DNA of 64,000 nucleotides from Streptomyces sp. V3I7 (lineage in GTDB: Bacteria > Actinomycetota > Actinomycetes > Streptomycetales > Streptomycetaceae): the NCBI RefSeq assembly GCF_030817495.1, contig NZ_JAUSZK010000001.1:5373001-5437000 (forward strand), in the 5' to 3' direction. Of this stretch, positions 30,992 through 40,102 are shown in pieces (position 1 is the first letter of the stretch; each line of letters opens with the position of its first letter). The position numbers and the translations under genes were made by a program. Below the pieces are notes generated by a model. It searched no databases and was not told where the DNA came from. It was given only the letters and a program-made list of their open reading frames with translations.

Positions 30992-33937
30992 TCACTTCGT
31001 GCGGCGCCCCGCCGCCAATCGGACGATATCCACCCGCGAGCGGATGCCCAGCTTCCGGTAGACCCGGGTCAGCGTCGCCTCGACCGTCTTGACGCTGATG
31101 AACAGGCGGGCGGCTATCTCGCGGTTGGTCGCGCCCTCCATGATGAGCGCGGCGACCTGACGCTCCATCGAGGCGAGCCCCTCCAGGCCGTCGACGCCGT
31201 CGAGCCCGTCCGAACCCTCGTGCCCGCCGCGCGCCGCCGGTCCGCCCTGCCCGGCACGCCCGCCGTGCCCCTCCGGTGTCGCGGCGGTGGTGTGCGGCTC
31301 CGGCGCGGGTGCCGCGGCGGCCTCCTCCACCTGGCGCAGCCAGGTCAGCGCGCGGCACCGGCGGAACAGCCGGGTGGCCTCGTCGTACGCCGACCTGCCC
31401 TCGCGCTGCGACTCCGAGCCGCCCGCGTCCGGGAGCCCCGCCCCCGGGTGCCCCGAGCGCAGCGACGCCAGGGCGAAGGCCGCCCGCGCCTCCTCCAGGC
31501 CGTAGCCAAGACCGGCGAGGCGGTCCCGGGCCGACACCAACTGGGCGACGGCCGCCTCGTGTTCGCCCCGGGCCGCGCGCACCAGGGCCTCGGCCCGGTC
31601 CAGGACGGCGAGCACGCTCTGCCGGCCGAGCCGCAGCGCCTGCTCGCGGGCGCCGTCGATGACGTCCTGCGCCTCGTCCGCCTCGCCGATCCGCACCAGC
31701 GCCTCGGCGAGGTCGCCGTGCCAGCGGCCGCGTGCCGGGTCGGTGATGCCGAGCCCCTGCTCCAGGTCGCGCACCCGGCGCAGCGCGCGCGCCGCTCCCG
31801 CCGGGTCCCCGGCCACCAACTGGGCGTACCCCAGGGCGGCCAGAGCGCGCGACAGATACATCTGGTCGCCGTCCTCCTCGGCGTGCTCCACCGCCTCCCG
31901 GGCCAGCGACAGGGCCCGGTCGACGCTGCCGCCGGAGGCCTCGGCGAGCGAGGCGAACACCGCGGAGGCCGTCTCGCCTATGCCGGAGTCGCGGGCCAGC
32001 CGCAGGCTCTCCCGCGACACCTCCAGCGCCCGGCCGCAGTGCCCGGCCTGGAGCTCGGTCTCGGTGAGCCCGCGCAGGAAATGCATCTCGCTCTCCACCG
32101 AACCGCGCCGCCGTACCTCGCGCAGCAGCGCGGTGACCGTCGCCCGCGCCTCGGCCAGCCGGTCGTCCATGACCAGCCAGCGGAACCGGGCACTGCCCCC
32201 GCCGTTGTGATGGCAGGCCACCCGCGCGTCCTGAGGCTCCTTCAGCGCGCGCTTGATGGTCTCGGGGGCGTCCGGATGACCCATCAGGGTCTCCGCCTGG
32301 GCCTGGAAGGACAGCGACATGAGCTCGGTGTGCCGGTCGCCGCCGCGCGCCGCCAGCTCCGCCGCGTGCGCGGCCGCCTCGCGGGCCTCGGCGAAGTCGC
32401 CCGCCATGAGCAGCGCCCGCCAGGCCAGCTGGTAGTGGACCAGCGCGAGCAGCCCGGGGTCGTCGCCCGCGTCGGCCAGGGCCTGCGGGAAGACGGCGTC
32501 GACCTCCGAGAGGGTGTGACCCGCCGCGTCGATCACGATCATCCAGGCCCGGACCCGGTCCGCGGGCGCGGTGGCCCGGGTCAGCACCTCGCGGGCGATG
32601 TCCCGGGCGAGGTCCATCTCACCGGCGGTGGCCGCGTCCTCCGCCGCCTGCAGGCGGCGCACGTCGGCGTCGGGCAGCGTGCCGGTGGGGGTGTGCCGGG
32701 CCGCGAGCAGGCCGAGCTGCGCGGCCACGGACGGGGCCCCGCGGTCCCGGGCCTGCGCGGCCGCCTCGGCCAGCTTGGCGGCGACGTCCGGGTCGGTGCC
32801 GGTCGCGGCGAGGGCGAGATGGCGGGCCCGCTCGATCGGGTCGGAGGCCGCGGTGGACAGCGCGGCGTGCGCGGCGCGCCGCTCGTGTGCGGGCGCCTCC
32901 GCGTACAGCGCGGCCGAGATGAGCGGGTGCGCGAACCGTACGGCGGGACCGGCGACGGTGTCGAGATCGGTGGCCAGCAGCCCCAGTTCGGCCGCCTGGG
33001 CGCACTCGGCCTCGGCGTTCTCCCGGCCGGCCGCGAGCAGCAGCGCGGGCGTCGGCCGGGCACCGGCACTGGCCACCAGCAGGGTGCGGCGGGCCTGCAC
33101 CGACAGCATGTCCAGCCGGCTCAGGACCAGGGCGCGCAGCGAGGTCGGCACCGGAAGCGGATCGCCCGGGCTCGGCGGGGCCGGGTTCTCGGACAGGGCG
33201 CGGCCCAGCTCCAGGGCGAAGAGCGGGTTCCCGCCACTGGTGCGGTGGATCTCGCGGACCGTGGAGCGCGGCAGGTCGGTGTGGCCGCGTTGGTCCAGCA
33301 GCGCGGCGGTCTGGGCACGGGAGAGGGGGCCGAGCCGGACGGCGCGGGTGTCCGGCGGCGACGCGCGCAGATGGCGGTCGTCGTACTCCTGCCCCTCGGT
33401 CCGTACGGCGCACAGCAGCTGCACCGGGGTGCCGCCCAGCCGGCGCGCGGCGAAGCCGAGCAGCTCCGCGCTGGCCGGATCCAGCCACTGGAGGTCGTCG
33501 GCGACGACCAGCACGGTGCCGTGGGAGGCGAGCGCGCGCAGCGCGGACAGCACCGCGAGGCGCAGGGCCAGGCCGTCGCGCTGGAGGGTCGACTCGCCAC
33601 GGCCGGTGAGCGCCGACTCCAGGGCGGTGCGCTGGGCCGCGGGCAGCCGCGCGGAGACCTGGTCGAGGACCAGGCCGAGCAGGTCGGCGAGTGCGAGGAA
33701 CGGCAGGTGCGATTCGGACTCGGTGGCCGAGCAGCGCAACACGGTGCGGGCGGCTCCGGCATATTCCGCCGCCAGCGCCCGCAGGACCGTCGATTTCCCT
33801 ATTCCGGCGGGACCGTGGAGCAGCACGCTGCCGCCCGAGGCGAGCTGCTCACGCGCGGCCGCGAGGGGCTCCTGCTGGCCGATGACCAGGTCGGGACGGC
33901 ATCTCGCAGGCTCCTGGAAGTCCCGTCGCACGGTCAC
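30992..33937 (-). CDS. LAL-type (large ATP-binding LuxR) transcriptional regulator
   Basis: About 981 residues; I use the GTG at 33937 because AGGAGGGGAG lies just upstream, rather than the TTG 30 nt earlier. An N-terminal AAA-like ATPase begins at once: GGSVLLHGPAGIGKSTVLRAL (Walker A), then TVLVVADDLQWLDPASAELL (Walker B). A long TPR-like sensor region spans about 350-850. The C-terminal LuxR HTH reads LASMERQVAALIMEGATNREIAARL, then ISVKTVEATLTRVYRKLGIRSR. LAL proteins activate catabolic or antibiotic genes, often in response to sugars or lipids. Neighbouring candidates are the trypsin gene downstream and the acyl-CoA ligases divergent to it. Confidence 0.92.
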   Translation of the reverse strand: MTVRRDFQEPARCRPDLVIGQQEPLAAAREQLASGGSVLLHGPAGIGKSTVLRALAAEYAGAARTVLRCSATESESHLPFLALADLLGLVLDQVSARLPAAQRTALESALTGRGESTLQRDGLALRLAVLSALRALASHGTVLVVADDLQWLDPASAELLGFAARRLGGTPVQLLCAVRTEGQEYDDRHLRASPPDTRAVRLGPLSRAQTAALLDQRGHTDLPRSTVREIHRTSGGNPLFALELGRALSENPAPPSPGDPLPVPTSLRALVLSRLDMLSVQARRTLLVASAGARPTPALLLAAGRENAEAECAQAAELGLLATDLDTVAGPAVRFAHPLISAALYAEAPAHERRAAHAALSTAASDPIERARHLALAATGTDPDVAAKLAEAAAQARDRGAPSVAAQLGLLAARHTPTGTLPDADVRRLQAAEDAATAGEMDLARDIAREVLTRATAPADRVRAWMIVIDAAGHTLSEVDAVFPQALADAGDDPGLLALVHYQLAWRALLMAGDFAEAREAAAHAAELAARGGDRHTELMSLSFQAQAETLMGHPDAPETIKRALKEPQDARVACHHNGGGSARFRWLVMDDRLAEARATVTALLREVRRRGSVESEMHFLRGLTETELQAGHCGRALEVSRESLRLARDSGIGETASAVFASLAEASGGSVDRALSLAREAVEHAEEDGDQMYLSRALAALGYAQLVAGDPAGAARALRRVRDLEQGLGITDPARGRWHGDLAEALVRIGEADEAQDVIDGAREQALRLGRQSVLAVLDRAEALVRAARGEHEAAVAQLVSARDRLAGLGYGLEEARAAFALASLRSGHPGAGLPDAGGSESQREGRSAYDEATRLFRRCRALTWLRQVEEAAAAPAPEPHTTAATPEGHGGRAGQGGPAARGGHEGSDGLDGVDGLEGLASMERQVAALIMEGATNREIAARLFISVKTVEATLTRVYRKLGIRSRVDIVRLAAGRRTK

Positions 33938-34211
33938 CGCTCCCCTCCTGTGTCGTGTTCGGGCCAAATTCTAGGCAACGATGCCGGGAATTCGGACGCG
34001 CGAAGTGGTGAGGGAAATAACAGCCGCCGTAAAGGGGCATTTTCGGGCCATTCCCAGGTCGGCCAGCCGGCCCTCGCCGCCGACGTCCTCAAGGTGTCAA
34101 GATCAGGGGGCATTGCTTTTCGCGCGCGGATCGTGGCCTGATAGTGACGGCACCTCGCATGTACAGGACCTGTCACGCACGGCACCTCATGTATGGGAGT
34201 AGGGGAGAGCG

Positions 34212-35753
34212 ATGCGCGTCCCGATGACGATCACGGACTTCCTGGACCGGGCCGAGCTCGGGTTCAGGGACGGCCCCGGCGTGATCGACGAGCCGAACCA
34301 GCCCGCACCCCCGGTCCCGGACTCGACGTACGGAAGACTCGGCGAGCGCGTGCGGGCCTGGCAGGCCGGTCTCGACGCGCTGGGCGTCGGGGAGGGCGAG
34401 CGGGTGGCGGTGGTCAGCCACAACTCGGCCCGTCTGCTGGAGCTGCTGTTCGCGGTGCCGATGAGCGGCCGGATCGCCGTTCCGGTCAACTTCCGCCTCA
34501 GGGCGGAGGAGATCGAGTACGTCGTGCGGCAGAGCGGCGCGTCGGTGCTGCTCTTCGACCCCGAACTGCGGGACGTGGTCGCGAACGTCAGGACCCGGCA
34601 CCGGTTCATGCTCGGCGAGGAGACCGAGACCCAGCTCATGCGCTTCGGGGTGGAACCCCGCCCCTGGTCGAACCCCGACGAGGACGCCACCGCGACCATC
34701 AACTACACCTCCGGAACCACCGCCCGCCCCAAGGGAGTTCAGCTCACCCACCGCAACATCTGGGTGAACGGCCTGACCTTCGGCCTGCACACGCGGGCCT
34801 GGGAGCAGGACGTCTACATGCACACCCTGCCCATGTTCCACTGCAACGGCTGGGGTATGCCCTTCGTGATGGCCGGACTCGGCGTCAAGCAGGTCGTGCT
34901 GCGCAAGGTGGACGGCGCGGAGATCCTGCGCCGGGTGGACGAGCACGGGGTCACGCTGATGTGCGGCGCGCCCGCGGTGTGGAACGCGGTGCTCGACGCG
35001 GCGGCGGGCTGGGACGGCGCGATCCCCGGCCGGGACCGGGTACGGATCGTGTGCGCGGGCGCGCCGCCGCCGAGCCGGATGATCCAGCGCGTCGAGGAGG
35101 AACTGGGCTGGGAGTTCACCCAGATCTACGGCCTCACCGAGACCTCCCCGGTGCTCACCTTCAACCGCGCCCGCCCCCAGGACGCGAAGCTTCCGGCCGA
35201 GGAGCGGGCGCGCAAGCTGTCCCGCGCGGGCCTCCCGGCGCTGGGTGTGAAGCTCCAGGTGGCCGACTCGGGCGAGGTCCTGGCCCGCTCGAACGTGGTC
35301 CTCGACGGCTACTGGGAGAAGCCGGAGGAGACGGCGGCCGCCCTGGAGAACGGCTGGTTCCACACCGGCGACGGCGGACTTCTCGACGAGACCGACGGGC
35401 ACCTGACGATCTCGGACCGCAAGAAGGACGTCATCATCACCGGCGGCGAGAACGTCTCGTCGATCGAGGTGGAGGACACCGTCTTCAGCCACCCCGCGGT
35501 CGCGGAGGTCGCGGTCATCGGCGTGCCCGACACCAAGTGGGGCGAGACCATCAAGGCGCTGGTGGTCCGCGCCCCCGGCGGCGAGGTGACCGAGGCCGAG
35601 ATCATCGCCTACTGCAAGCAGCGGATGGCCGGCTACAAGGCGCCCACGAGCGTGGAGTTCCGCGACGCCATCCCGCGCACGGCCACCGGCAAGATCCAGA
35701 AGTTCAAGCTCCGCGAACCGTACTGGACGGACCGGGACCGCAAGGTCAACTGA
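34212..35753 (+). CDS. Fatty acyl-CoA synthetase (AMP-forming)
   Basis: 513 residues from the ATG at 34212 after AGGGGAGAGCG. All adenylation motifs are intact: A3 INYTSGTTARPKGVQLTHRN, A5 QIYGLTETSP, A7 GWFHTGDGG, A8 ISDRKKDVIITGGENVSS and A10 PRTATGKIQKFKL with the catalytic Lys. It activates a carboxylic acid to acyl-AMP and then acyl-CoA. The HCNGW motif in LPMFHCNGWGMPF is typical of medium/long-chain enzymes. It is divergent from the LAL regulator (274 bp) and precedes a second ligase by 82 nt, likely one operon. Confidence 0.93.
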   Translation: MRVPMTITDFLDRAELGFRDGPGVIDEPNQPAPPVPDSTYGRLGERVRAWQAGLDALGVGEGERVAVVSHNSARLLELLFAVPMSGRIAVPVNFRLRAEEIEYVVRQSGASVLLFDPELRDVVANVRTRHRFMLGEETETQLMRFGVEPRPWSNPDEDATATINYTSGTTARPKGVQLTHRNIWVNGLTFGLHTRAWEQDVYMHTLPMFHCNGWGMPFVMAGLGVKQVVLRKVDGAEILRRVDEHGVTLMCGAPAVWNAVLDAAAGWDGAIPGRDRVRIVCAGAPPPSRMIQRVEEELGWEFTQIYGLTETSPVLTFNRARPQDAKLPAEERARKLSRAGLPALGVKLQVADSGEVLARSNVVLDGYWEKPEETAAALENGWFHTGDGGLLDETDGHLTISDRKKDVIITGGENVSSIEVEDTVFSHPAVAEVAVIGVPDTKWGETIKALVVRAPGGEVTEAEIIAYCKQRMAGYKAPTSVEFRDAIPRTATGKIQKFKLREPYWTDRDRKVN

Positions 35754-35835
35754 CCGCCGCCGAAGGGTCGACGGAGGCGGGACGCGCAGGTCACACTGAT
35801 CGCCGTCCTTCACACGGCCCGTGGGAGTTGGTGTC

Positions 35836-37479
35836 ATGGAAGCTTTGGTGCCGGAACCGTCCCGGTCGGCCTCGCGGTCCTACACGCACGGGACAAGCGA
35901 GACGGTCCTGCTCGGTGACACCATCGGGGTCAACCTGGACCGGGCGGTGGCGAGTTGGCCGGATCGCGAGGCCCTGGTCGACGTCCCGTCCGGTCGCCGC
36001 TGGACCTACGCCCGGTTCGCGGCGGACGTCGACGAGCTGGCCGGTGCGCTGCTGGCGAGCGGCGTGGCCAAGGGCGACCGGGTCGGTATCTGGGCGGTCA
36101 ACTGCGCCGAGTGGGTGCTGGTCCAGTACGCCACCGCCCGCATCGGCGCGATCATGGTGAACATCAACCCGGCGTACCGCACGCACGAGGTCGAGTACGT
36201 CCTCAACCAGGCAGGGATCTCCCTGCTGTTCGCCTCCGTCAGCCACAAGACCAGCGACTACCGGGCGATGGTCGAGCAGGTGCGCGGCGCCTGCCCGCAG
36301 TTGCGCGAGACCGTCCACATCGGCGACCCGGGCTGGGAGGACTTCGTCCGGCGCGCCGGGAGCGTCAACGGTCTGCGGGAGCAACTGGACGCGCGCGCGG
36401 CCGAGTTGTCCTGCGACGACCCCATCAACATCCAGTACACCTCGGGGACGACCGGCTTCCCGAAGGGGGCCACCCTCTCCCACCACAACATCCTCAACAA
36501 CGGCTATTTCGTGGGCGAGTCGATCGCCTACACCGAGCAGGACCGGGTCTGCATCCCGGTGCCGTTCTACCACTGCTTCGGCATGGTGATGGGAAACCTG
36601 GCGGCCACCTCGCACGGCGCGTGCATGGTCATCCCGGCGCCGTCCTTCGACCCGAGGGCGACCCTGGAGGCCGTACGCCAGGAGCGCTGCACCTCGCTGT
36701 ACGGCGTCCCGACCATGTTCATCGCGGAGTTGAACCTCCCGGACTTCGCGACGTACGACCTCTCCACCCTGCGCACCGGCATCATGGCGGGCTCGCCCTG
36801 TCCGGTCGAGGTGATGAAGCGGGTGGTCGCCGAGATGAACATGGCCGAGGTCTCCATCTGCTACGGCATGACCGAGACCTCGCCGGTGTCCCTCCAGACG
36901 CGGATCGAGGACGACCTGGAGCACCGCACGGCCACCGTCGGCCGTGTGCTCCCGCACCTCGAGGTCAAGATCGTCGACCCGGTCAGCGGCGTCACCCAAC
37001 CCCGGGGCGAAGCGGGCGAGTTGTGCACCCGCGGCTACAGCGTGATGCTCGGCTACTGGAACGAGCCGGAGAAGACCGCCGAGGCCATCGACCCCGGCCG
37101 CTGGATGCACACCGGCGACCTGGCGGTGATGCGCGAGGACGGGTACGTCGAGATCGTCGGCCGCATCAAGGACATGATCATCCGAGGCGGCGAGAACATC
37201 TACCCGCGCGAGGTCGAGGAGTTCCTCTACACCCACCCGAAGATCCGGGACGTCCAGGTCGTCGGGGTGCCGCACGAGGTGTACGGCGAGGAGGTCCTGG
37301 CCTGTGTGATCCCCTGCGACCCGGCCGAACCGCTGACGCTGGGGGAGCTGCGCGAGTACTGCCAGGGCCGCCTCGCGCACTACAAGGTGCCGAGCCGCCT
37401 GCGGATCCTCGACTCCTTCCCGATGACCGTCTCCGGAAAGGTCCGCAAGGTCGAACTCCGGGAGAAGTACGCCGAGTAG
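35836..37479 (+). CDS. Acyl-CoA synthetase (AMP-forming), FadD-like
   Basis: 547 residues from the ATG at 35836; GGGAG lies 9 nt upstream, and a GTG at 35821 is possible. Adenylation motifs are complete: [62 protein letters not shown] and [14 protein letters not shown]. The [13 protein letters not shown] stretch and length fit the long-chain or 3-hydroxyacyl FadD group common in Streptomyces. It follows another ligase of different subgroup (about 30 percent alike by eye), so the pair probably activates related fatty acids under the adjacent LAL regulator. Confidence 0.93.
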   Translation: MEALVPEPSRSASRSYTHGTSETVLLGDTIGVNLDRAVASWPDREALVDVPSGRRWTYARFAADVDELAGALLASGVAKGDRVGIWAVNCAEWVLVQYATARIGAIMVNINPAYRTHEVEYVLNQAGISLLFASVSHKTSDYRAMVEQVRGACPQLRETVHIGDPGWEDFVRRAGSVNGLREQLDARAAELSCDDPINIQYTSGTTGFPKGATLSHHNILNNGYFVGESIAYTEQDRVCIPVPFYHCFGMVMGNLAATSHGACMVIPAPSFDPRATLEAVRQERCTSLYGVPTMFIAELNLPDFATYDLSTLRTGIMAGSPCPVEVMKRVVAEMNMAEVSICYGMTETSPVSLQTRIEDDLEHRTATVGRVLPHLEVKIVDPVSGVTQPRGEAGELCTRGYSVMLGYWNEPEKTAEAIDPGRWMHTGDLAVMREDGYVEIVGRIKDMIIRGGENIYPREVEEFLYTHPKIRDVQVVGVPHEVYGEEVLACVIPCDPAEPLTLGELREYCQGRLAHYKVPSRLRILDSFPMTVSGKVRKVELREKYAE

Positions 37480-37519
37480 ACCCGACGACGCCCCGCCCGC
37501 GCCCCGCCCGCACCCCGCC

Positions 37520-38443
37520 TCAGGCTCCCGTCGCGGCCAGGTCGTGGGCGAGGGCGTTCACCGGCTGCGGGGTGCCCGTGAGGTCCAGCACGAACAGCGG
37601 GACGCCGAGGGCGTCGGCCCGGACGCGGGCCTCCTCGGCGTACCCGGCGAGGGAGAAGTAGACGCAGCCCGCCGACTCCGACATGGCCGTCAGCCACAGA
37701 CACTCCACGTCCCGCGGCGAGGCCGGCCGGACCGACGGGTCGACCTGCGCCAGCAGCCCGCGCGCGGCGAGGCCGATCCCGGACGGCTGCGGCTGGTCGG
37801 CCCGGCGTATGTCCCGGTAGCCGAGCCACCGCAGATACAGCGCGGCGGCGGTGACGGCGTCGCGGGCGGTGCGGATGGTGATGGGCCGGAAGGGGGGCCG
37901 AGGACCGGTGCCGGAGACCGCGGGCGAGGCGGGACGGCTGACCGCGTCCGGGGCGTCGGACGGGGGCTGGGGGGTGGCAGAGGGGCGGTCGGCGGGGTCG
38001 GAACCGCCGGACGGGTCCGAGGCCGAGGCCGGGTGGTCACCGGTCGCCGGGGGTGCGGGGGAGGCGGTCTGTGCGGACGGGGTGGCGTCCGTACACGGTT
38101 CGCGTGACGAATCCGCCCCCGCGTCCGGATCCGCCGGCGTCGCCGGTCCGGTGACCGGGATGCGCAGGACCGTTCCGCACGGGCAGCCCAGCTCCGGGTG
38201 CGGCCACTGGGTCCGGCGTCCGCAGGACGTACAGCGGACGGTGACCCACTCCTCCTCCCAGGCCCGCTGGACCACTCGCGCCGGTGCGGACGACCGGTCA
38301 AGCGCCGGGGCGACCGGGGCGCCGCACGCACACGGGTACTCCGGCGCGGTGTAGACGTGCTCGCGACGGCAGGCCGGACAGCGCACGGGCACGCTCTCGT
38401 GCATGGCCCTCTCCATCGCGTTGTGTCGGGGCACGGTTCCCAT
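37520..38443 (-). CDS. Zinc-ribbon protein with restriction-endonuclease-like C-terminal domain
   Basis: 307 residues from the ATG at 38443, close behind GGGAGAAGG. Two zinc knuckles open the protein: VRCPACRREHVY ... CACG and VRCTSCGRRTQWPHPELGCPCG (residues 20-92). A long Pro/Ser/Asp-rich linker follows (about 95-190). The C-terminal domain (ARDAVTAAALYLRWLGYRDI, LLAQVDPSVR, ECLWLTAMSESAGCVYFSLAGY, GVPLFVLDLTG) resembles the Mrr-like PD-(D/E)XK fold, though the metal-site residues are not clear. It lies behind the mce operon on the same strand, with a 63 nt gap to the next small gene. Confidence 0.65.
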   Translation of the reverse strand: MGTVPRHNAMERAMHESVPVRCPACRREHVYTAPEYPCACGAPVAPALDRSSAPARVVQRAWEEEWVTVRCTSCGRRTQWPHPELGCPCGTVLRIPVTGPATPADPDAGADSSREPCTDATPSAQTASPAPPATGDHPASASDPSGGSDPADRPSATPQPPSDAPDAVSRPASPAVSGTGPRPPFRPITIRTARDAVTAAALYLRWLGYRDIRRADQPQPSGIGLAARGLLAQVDPSVRPASPRDVECLWLTAMSESAGCVYFSLAGYAEEARVRADALGVPLFVLDLTGTPQPVNALAHDLAATGA

Positions 38444-38506
38444 CCTTCTCCCGCGCCGTACCGTGTGTCCGCCTCTTGAACACTGCGGCCGCGGCGGAGG
38501 CGGCGG

Positions 38507-38746
38507 TCACAGCTCAAGGTCCTCCGACAGCCCCGGCCACTCGTCCGGGCCCCCGCCCTGCCACTCGATCAGGTCGCTCTCCTCGACCTCGACCCGGTCC
38601 AGGTCGGCCATGCGCAGGATCTCGACCACGTCGTCGAGGTGCGAGGCCAGCCCGAGCGTCACGTTGCCCCTGGTGACCCGGCGGGAGCCGTCCAGAGCGG
38701 GGGGATGCACCACGATGTGCGGGAACTCCGTCGGTGGATATGTCAT
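38507..38746 (-). CDS. Small conserved-looking acidic protein, function unknown
   Basis: 79 residues from the ATG at 38746, with GAAGGC just upstream. It is acidic at the C-terminus (EVEESDLIEWQGGGPDEWPG) and has a central helix-like SHLDDVVEILRMADLD. No known domain is recognised. Coding character is supported by clean GC3 bias and its place in a packed minus-strand series after the Mce-associated genes (53 nt gap). It may be the penultimate gene of the mce transcript. Confidence 0.6.
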   Translation of the reverse strand: MTYPPTEFPHIVVHPPALDGSRRVTRGNVTLGLASHLDDVVEILRMADLDRVEVEESDLIEWQGGGPDEWPGLSEDLEL

Positions 38747-38799
38747 GCCTTCAGGCTCCTGCGCGGTGCATGCGCCCGCACCTCGGCGGCCGACGGCCG

Positions 38800-39591
38800 T
38801 CACAGGGCGTCCAGCTTGCTCACCTTCCAGCCGCCCGGGGTGCGCGTCAGCGTCATCCGTACCCGGTTCAGATCCAGGCGGGGCCCCGACACCTGGGTGC
38901 TCCTCGTGGTCTGGTTGACGAACAGCAGGACGACGACCTTCTCCGGTGCGGCCGACACGACCGACACGGCCGGGGCTCCGCCGTCCGCCGGCGCCGCCAC
39001 CGTCGCCTTCACCACCCCGTGGTACTTCTTCGCGGTCGGCTCGACGACCGTCCTCGTCGTCTTCCCGTACTCGTCGCGGAAGGACCCGGTCAGCAGAGCC
39101 CGTGCACGGGGGAAGTCCCGGTCCAGATGCCGGTAGTCGTACGACAGCACGACCGGCGCCGCCTTCCGGGCGGCGGTCAGTGCCTCCTCCCGCGCCTGGT
39201 CCGTGCGCCGGCTCTGCTCGTAGCGCCACCCGAGCACGGCGACCGCGGCCAGGCCGGCCAGGAGCAGCACGCCCAGCACCGCGGTACCGAGGTACCGTCC
39301 CGGCCATCGTGCGGGGCCGCTCTCCGCCGCACCGGACTCCACTGCGGGGGCGTCGGACGTCAGCACGGGCTCCGGCGGGTCGTCCCGGCCGGCCAGGGGT
39401 TCGCTCATCACGGTGGGACCGGATCCGTCCGCTCGCCGGTCCTTCGGCTCGTCCTCGGGCCGGTCCACGGTCGGGTTCGGGTTCGGGCGCTCCGGTCGCC
39501 CGGCGCGCTTGGCCGCGGCGCGGGCGGCCGCCGGGATCGTCCGGCGGGCAGGGGAACCGGCGCCGCGTATGCGGGGGGTCGGGTTGGGCAC
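38800..39591 (-). CDS. Mce-associated membrane protein
   Basis: 263 residues from the GTG at 39591, chosen because AGGAGA lies 6 nt upstream; an earlier GTG at 39606 is in frame. A disordered, basic then Asp/Glu/Pro-rich N-terminus of about 95 residues precedes one transmembrane helix (GTAVLGVLLLAGLAAVAVLGW). The extracytoplasmic domain follows, with APVVLSYDYRHLDRDFPRARALLTG, the Y-R-H-L/Y-x-x-D motif shared with the next protein. Such proteins accompany Mce complexes in actinobacteria and are thought to stabilise them. Part of the mce operon, 22 nt after its paralogue. Confidence 0.85.
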   Translation of the reverse strand: MPNPTPRIRGAGSPARRTIPAAARAAAKRAGRPERPNPNPTVDRPEDEPKDRRADGSGPTVMSEPLAGRDDPPEPVLTSDAPAVESGAAESGPARWPGRYLGTAVLGVLLLAGLAAVAVLGWRYEQSRRTDQAREEALTAARKAAPVVLSYDYRHLDRDFPRARALLTGSFRDEYGKTTRTVVEPTAKKYHGVVKATVAAPADGGAPAVSVVSAAPEKVVVLLFVNQTTRSTQVSGPRLDLNRVRMTLTRTPGGWKVSKLDAL

Positions 39592-39613
39592 GGTCGTTCT
39601 CCTCACTGGTGGG

Positions 39614-40102
39614 TCAGCCCACGAACTCGACGTCGGACGTGAGCCAGCGGCCGTCCACGCGCACCAGACCGAGCTGGAGCCGGTACGTGCGCGCCTGCCC
39701 CTGCGGCGCCGCGGTGTTGGTCACCTTGCTGTCGGCGACGACCAGAACGCGGGCCGTGCGCTCGTCGGAGCGCACGATGCCCGCCTCGAGGACCTGCCCC
39801 TCGGACACCGACTTGTTCTTCGCGACCAGCTTGGTCAACTCCGCGGTCTGCGCGGCGAACTGCTTCTTGAAGGTGCCGGTGGCCCCCTTCAGCACGTTGC
39901 CGCTGTCCCGGCCGTAGTGCCGGTAGTCGAGCGAGGTGAAGTTCAGCGCGGACTGCCGGGCCGCCGCCAGGATGTCCTGGCGGCGCTGCTCCGCCGCACG
40001 CTGGTCGGACACGCGCAGGCCGAGCCAGACGGCCGGCACGGTCACCAGGACGGTCGCGAGGACCAGCCCCGCCGTCAGCATCCGTATGCGCCGTTCGTTC
40101 AT
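39614..40102 (-). CDS. Mce-associated membrane protein (paralogue)
   Basis: 162 residues; the ATG at 40102 overlaps the mceF stop (ATGA). One N-terminal membrane helix (MLTAGLVLATVLVTVPAVWLGL) precedes an extracytoplasmic domain with LNFTSLDYRHYGRDSGNVLKGA, matching the YRHxxRD motif of the next gene, and a beta-rich C-terminus (TYRLQLGLVRVDGRWLTSDV). It resembles a minimal NTF2-like fold, as proposed for Mas proteins. Co-translated with mceF. Confidence 0.87.
   Translation of the reverse strand: MNERRIRMLTAGLVLATVLVTVPAVWLGLRVSDQRAAEQRRQDILAAARQSALNFTSLDYRHYGRDSGNVLKGATGTFKKQFAAQTAELTKLVAKNKSVSEGQVLEAGIVRSDERTARVLVVADSKVTNTAAPQGQARTYRLQLGLVRVDGRWLTSDVEFVG

Noticed and set aside
30986..34141. 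1051-codon plus-strand open frame opposite the LAL regulator
   Set aside because: Gly/Arg/Val-rich antisense text; the minus strand encodes a complete LAL protein with Walker and LuxR motifs.
30992..37479. Polyketide or peptide biosynthetic cluster suggested by LAL regulator plus two adenylating enzymes
   Set aside because: The ligases are ordinary acyl-CoA synthetases without carrier-protein, ketosynthase or condensation genes.
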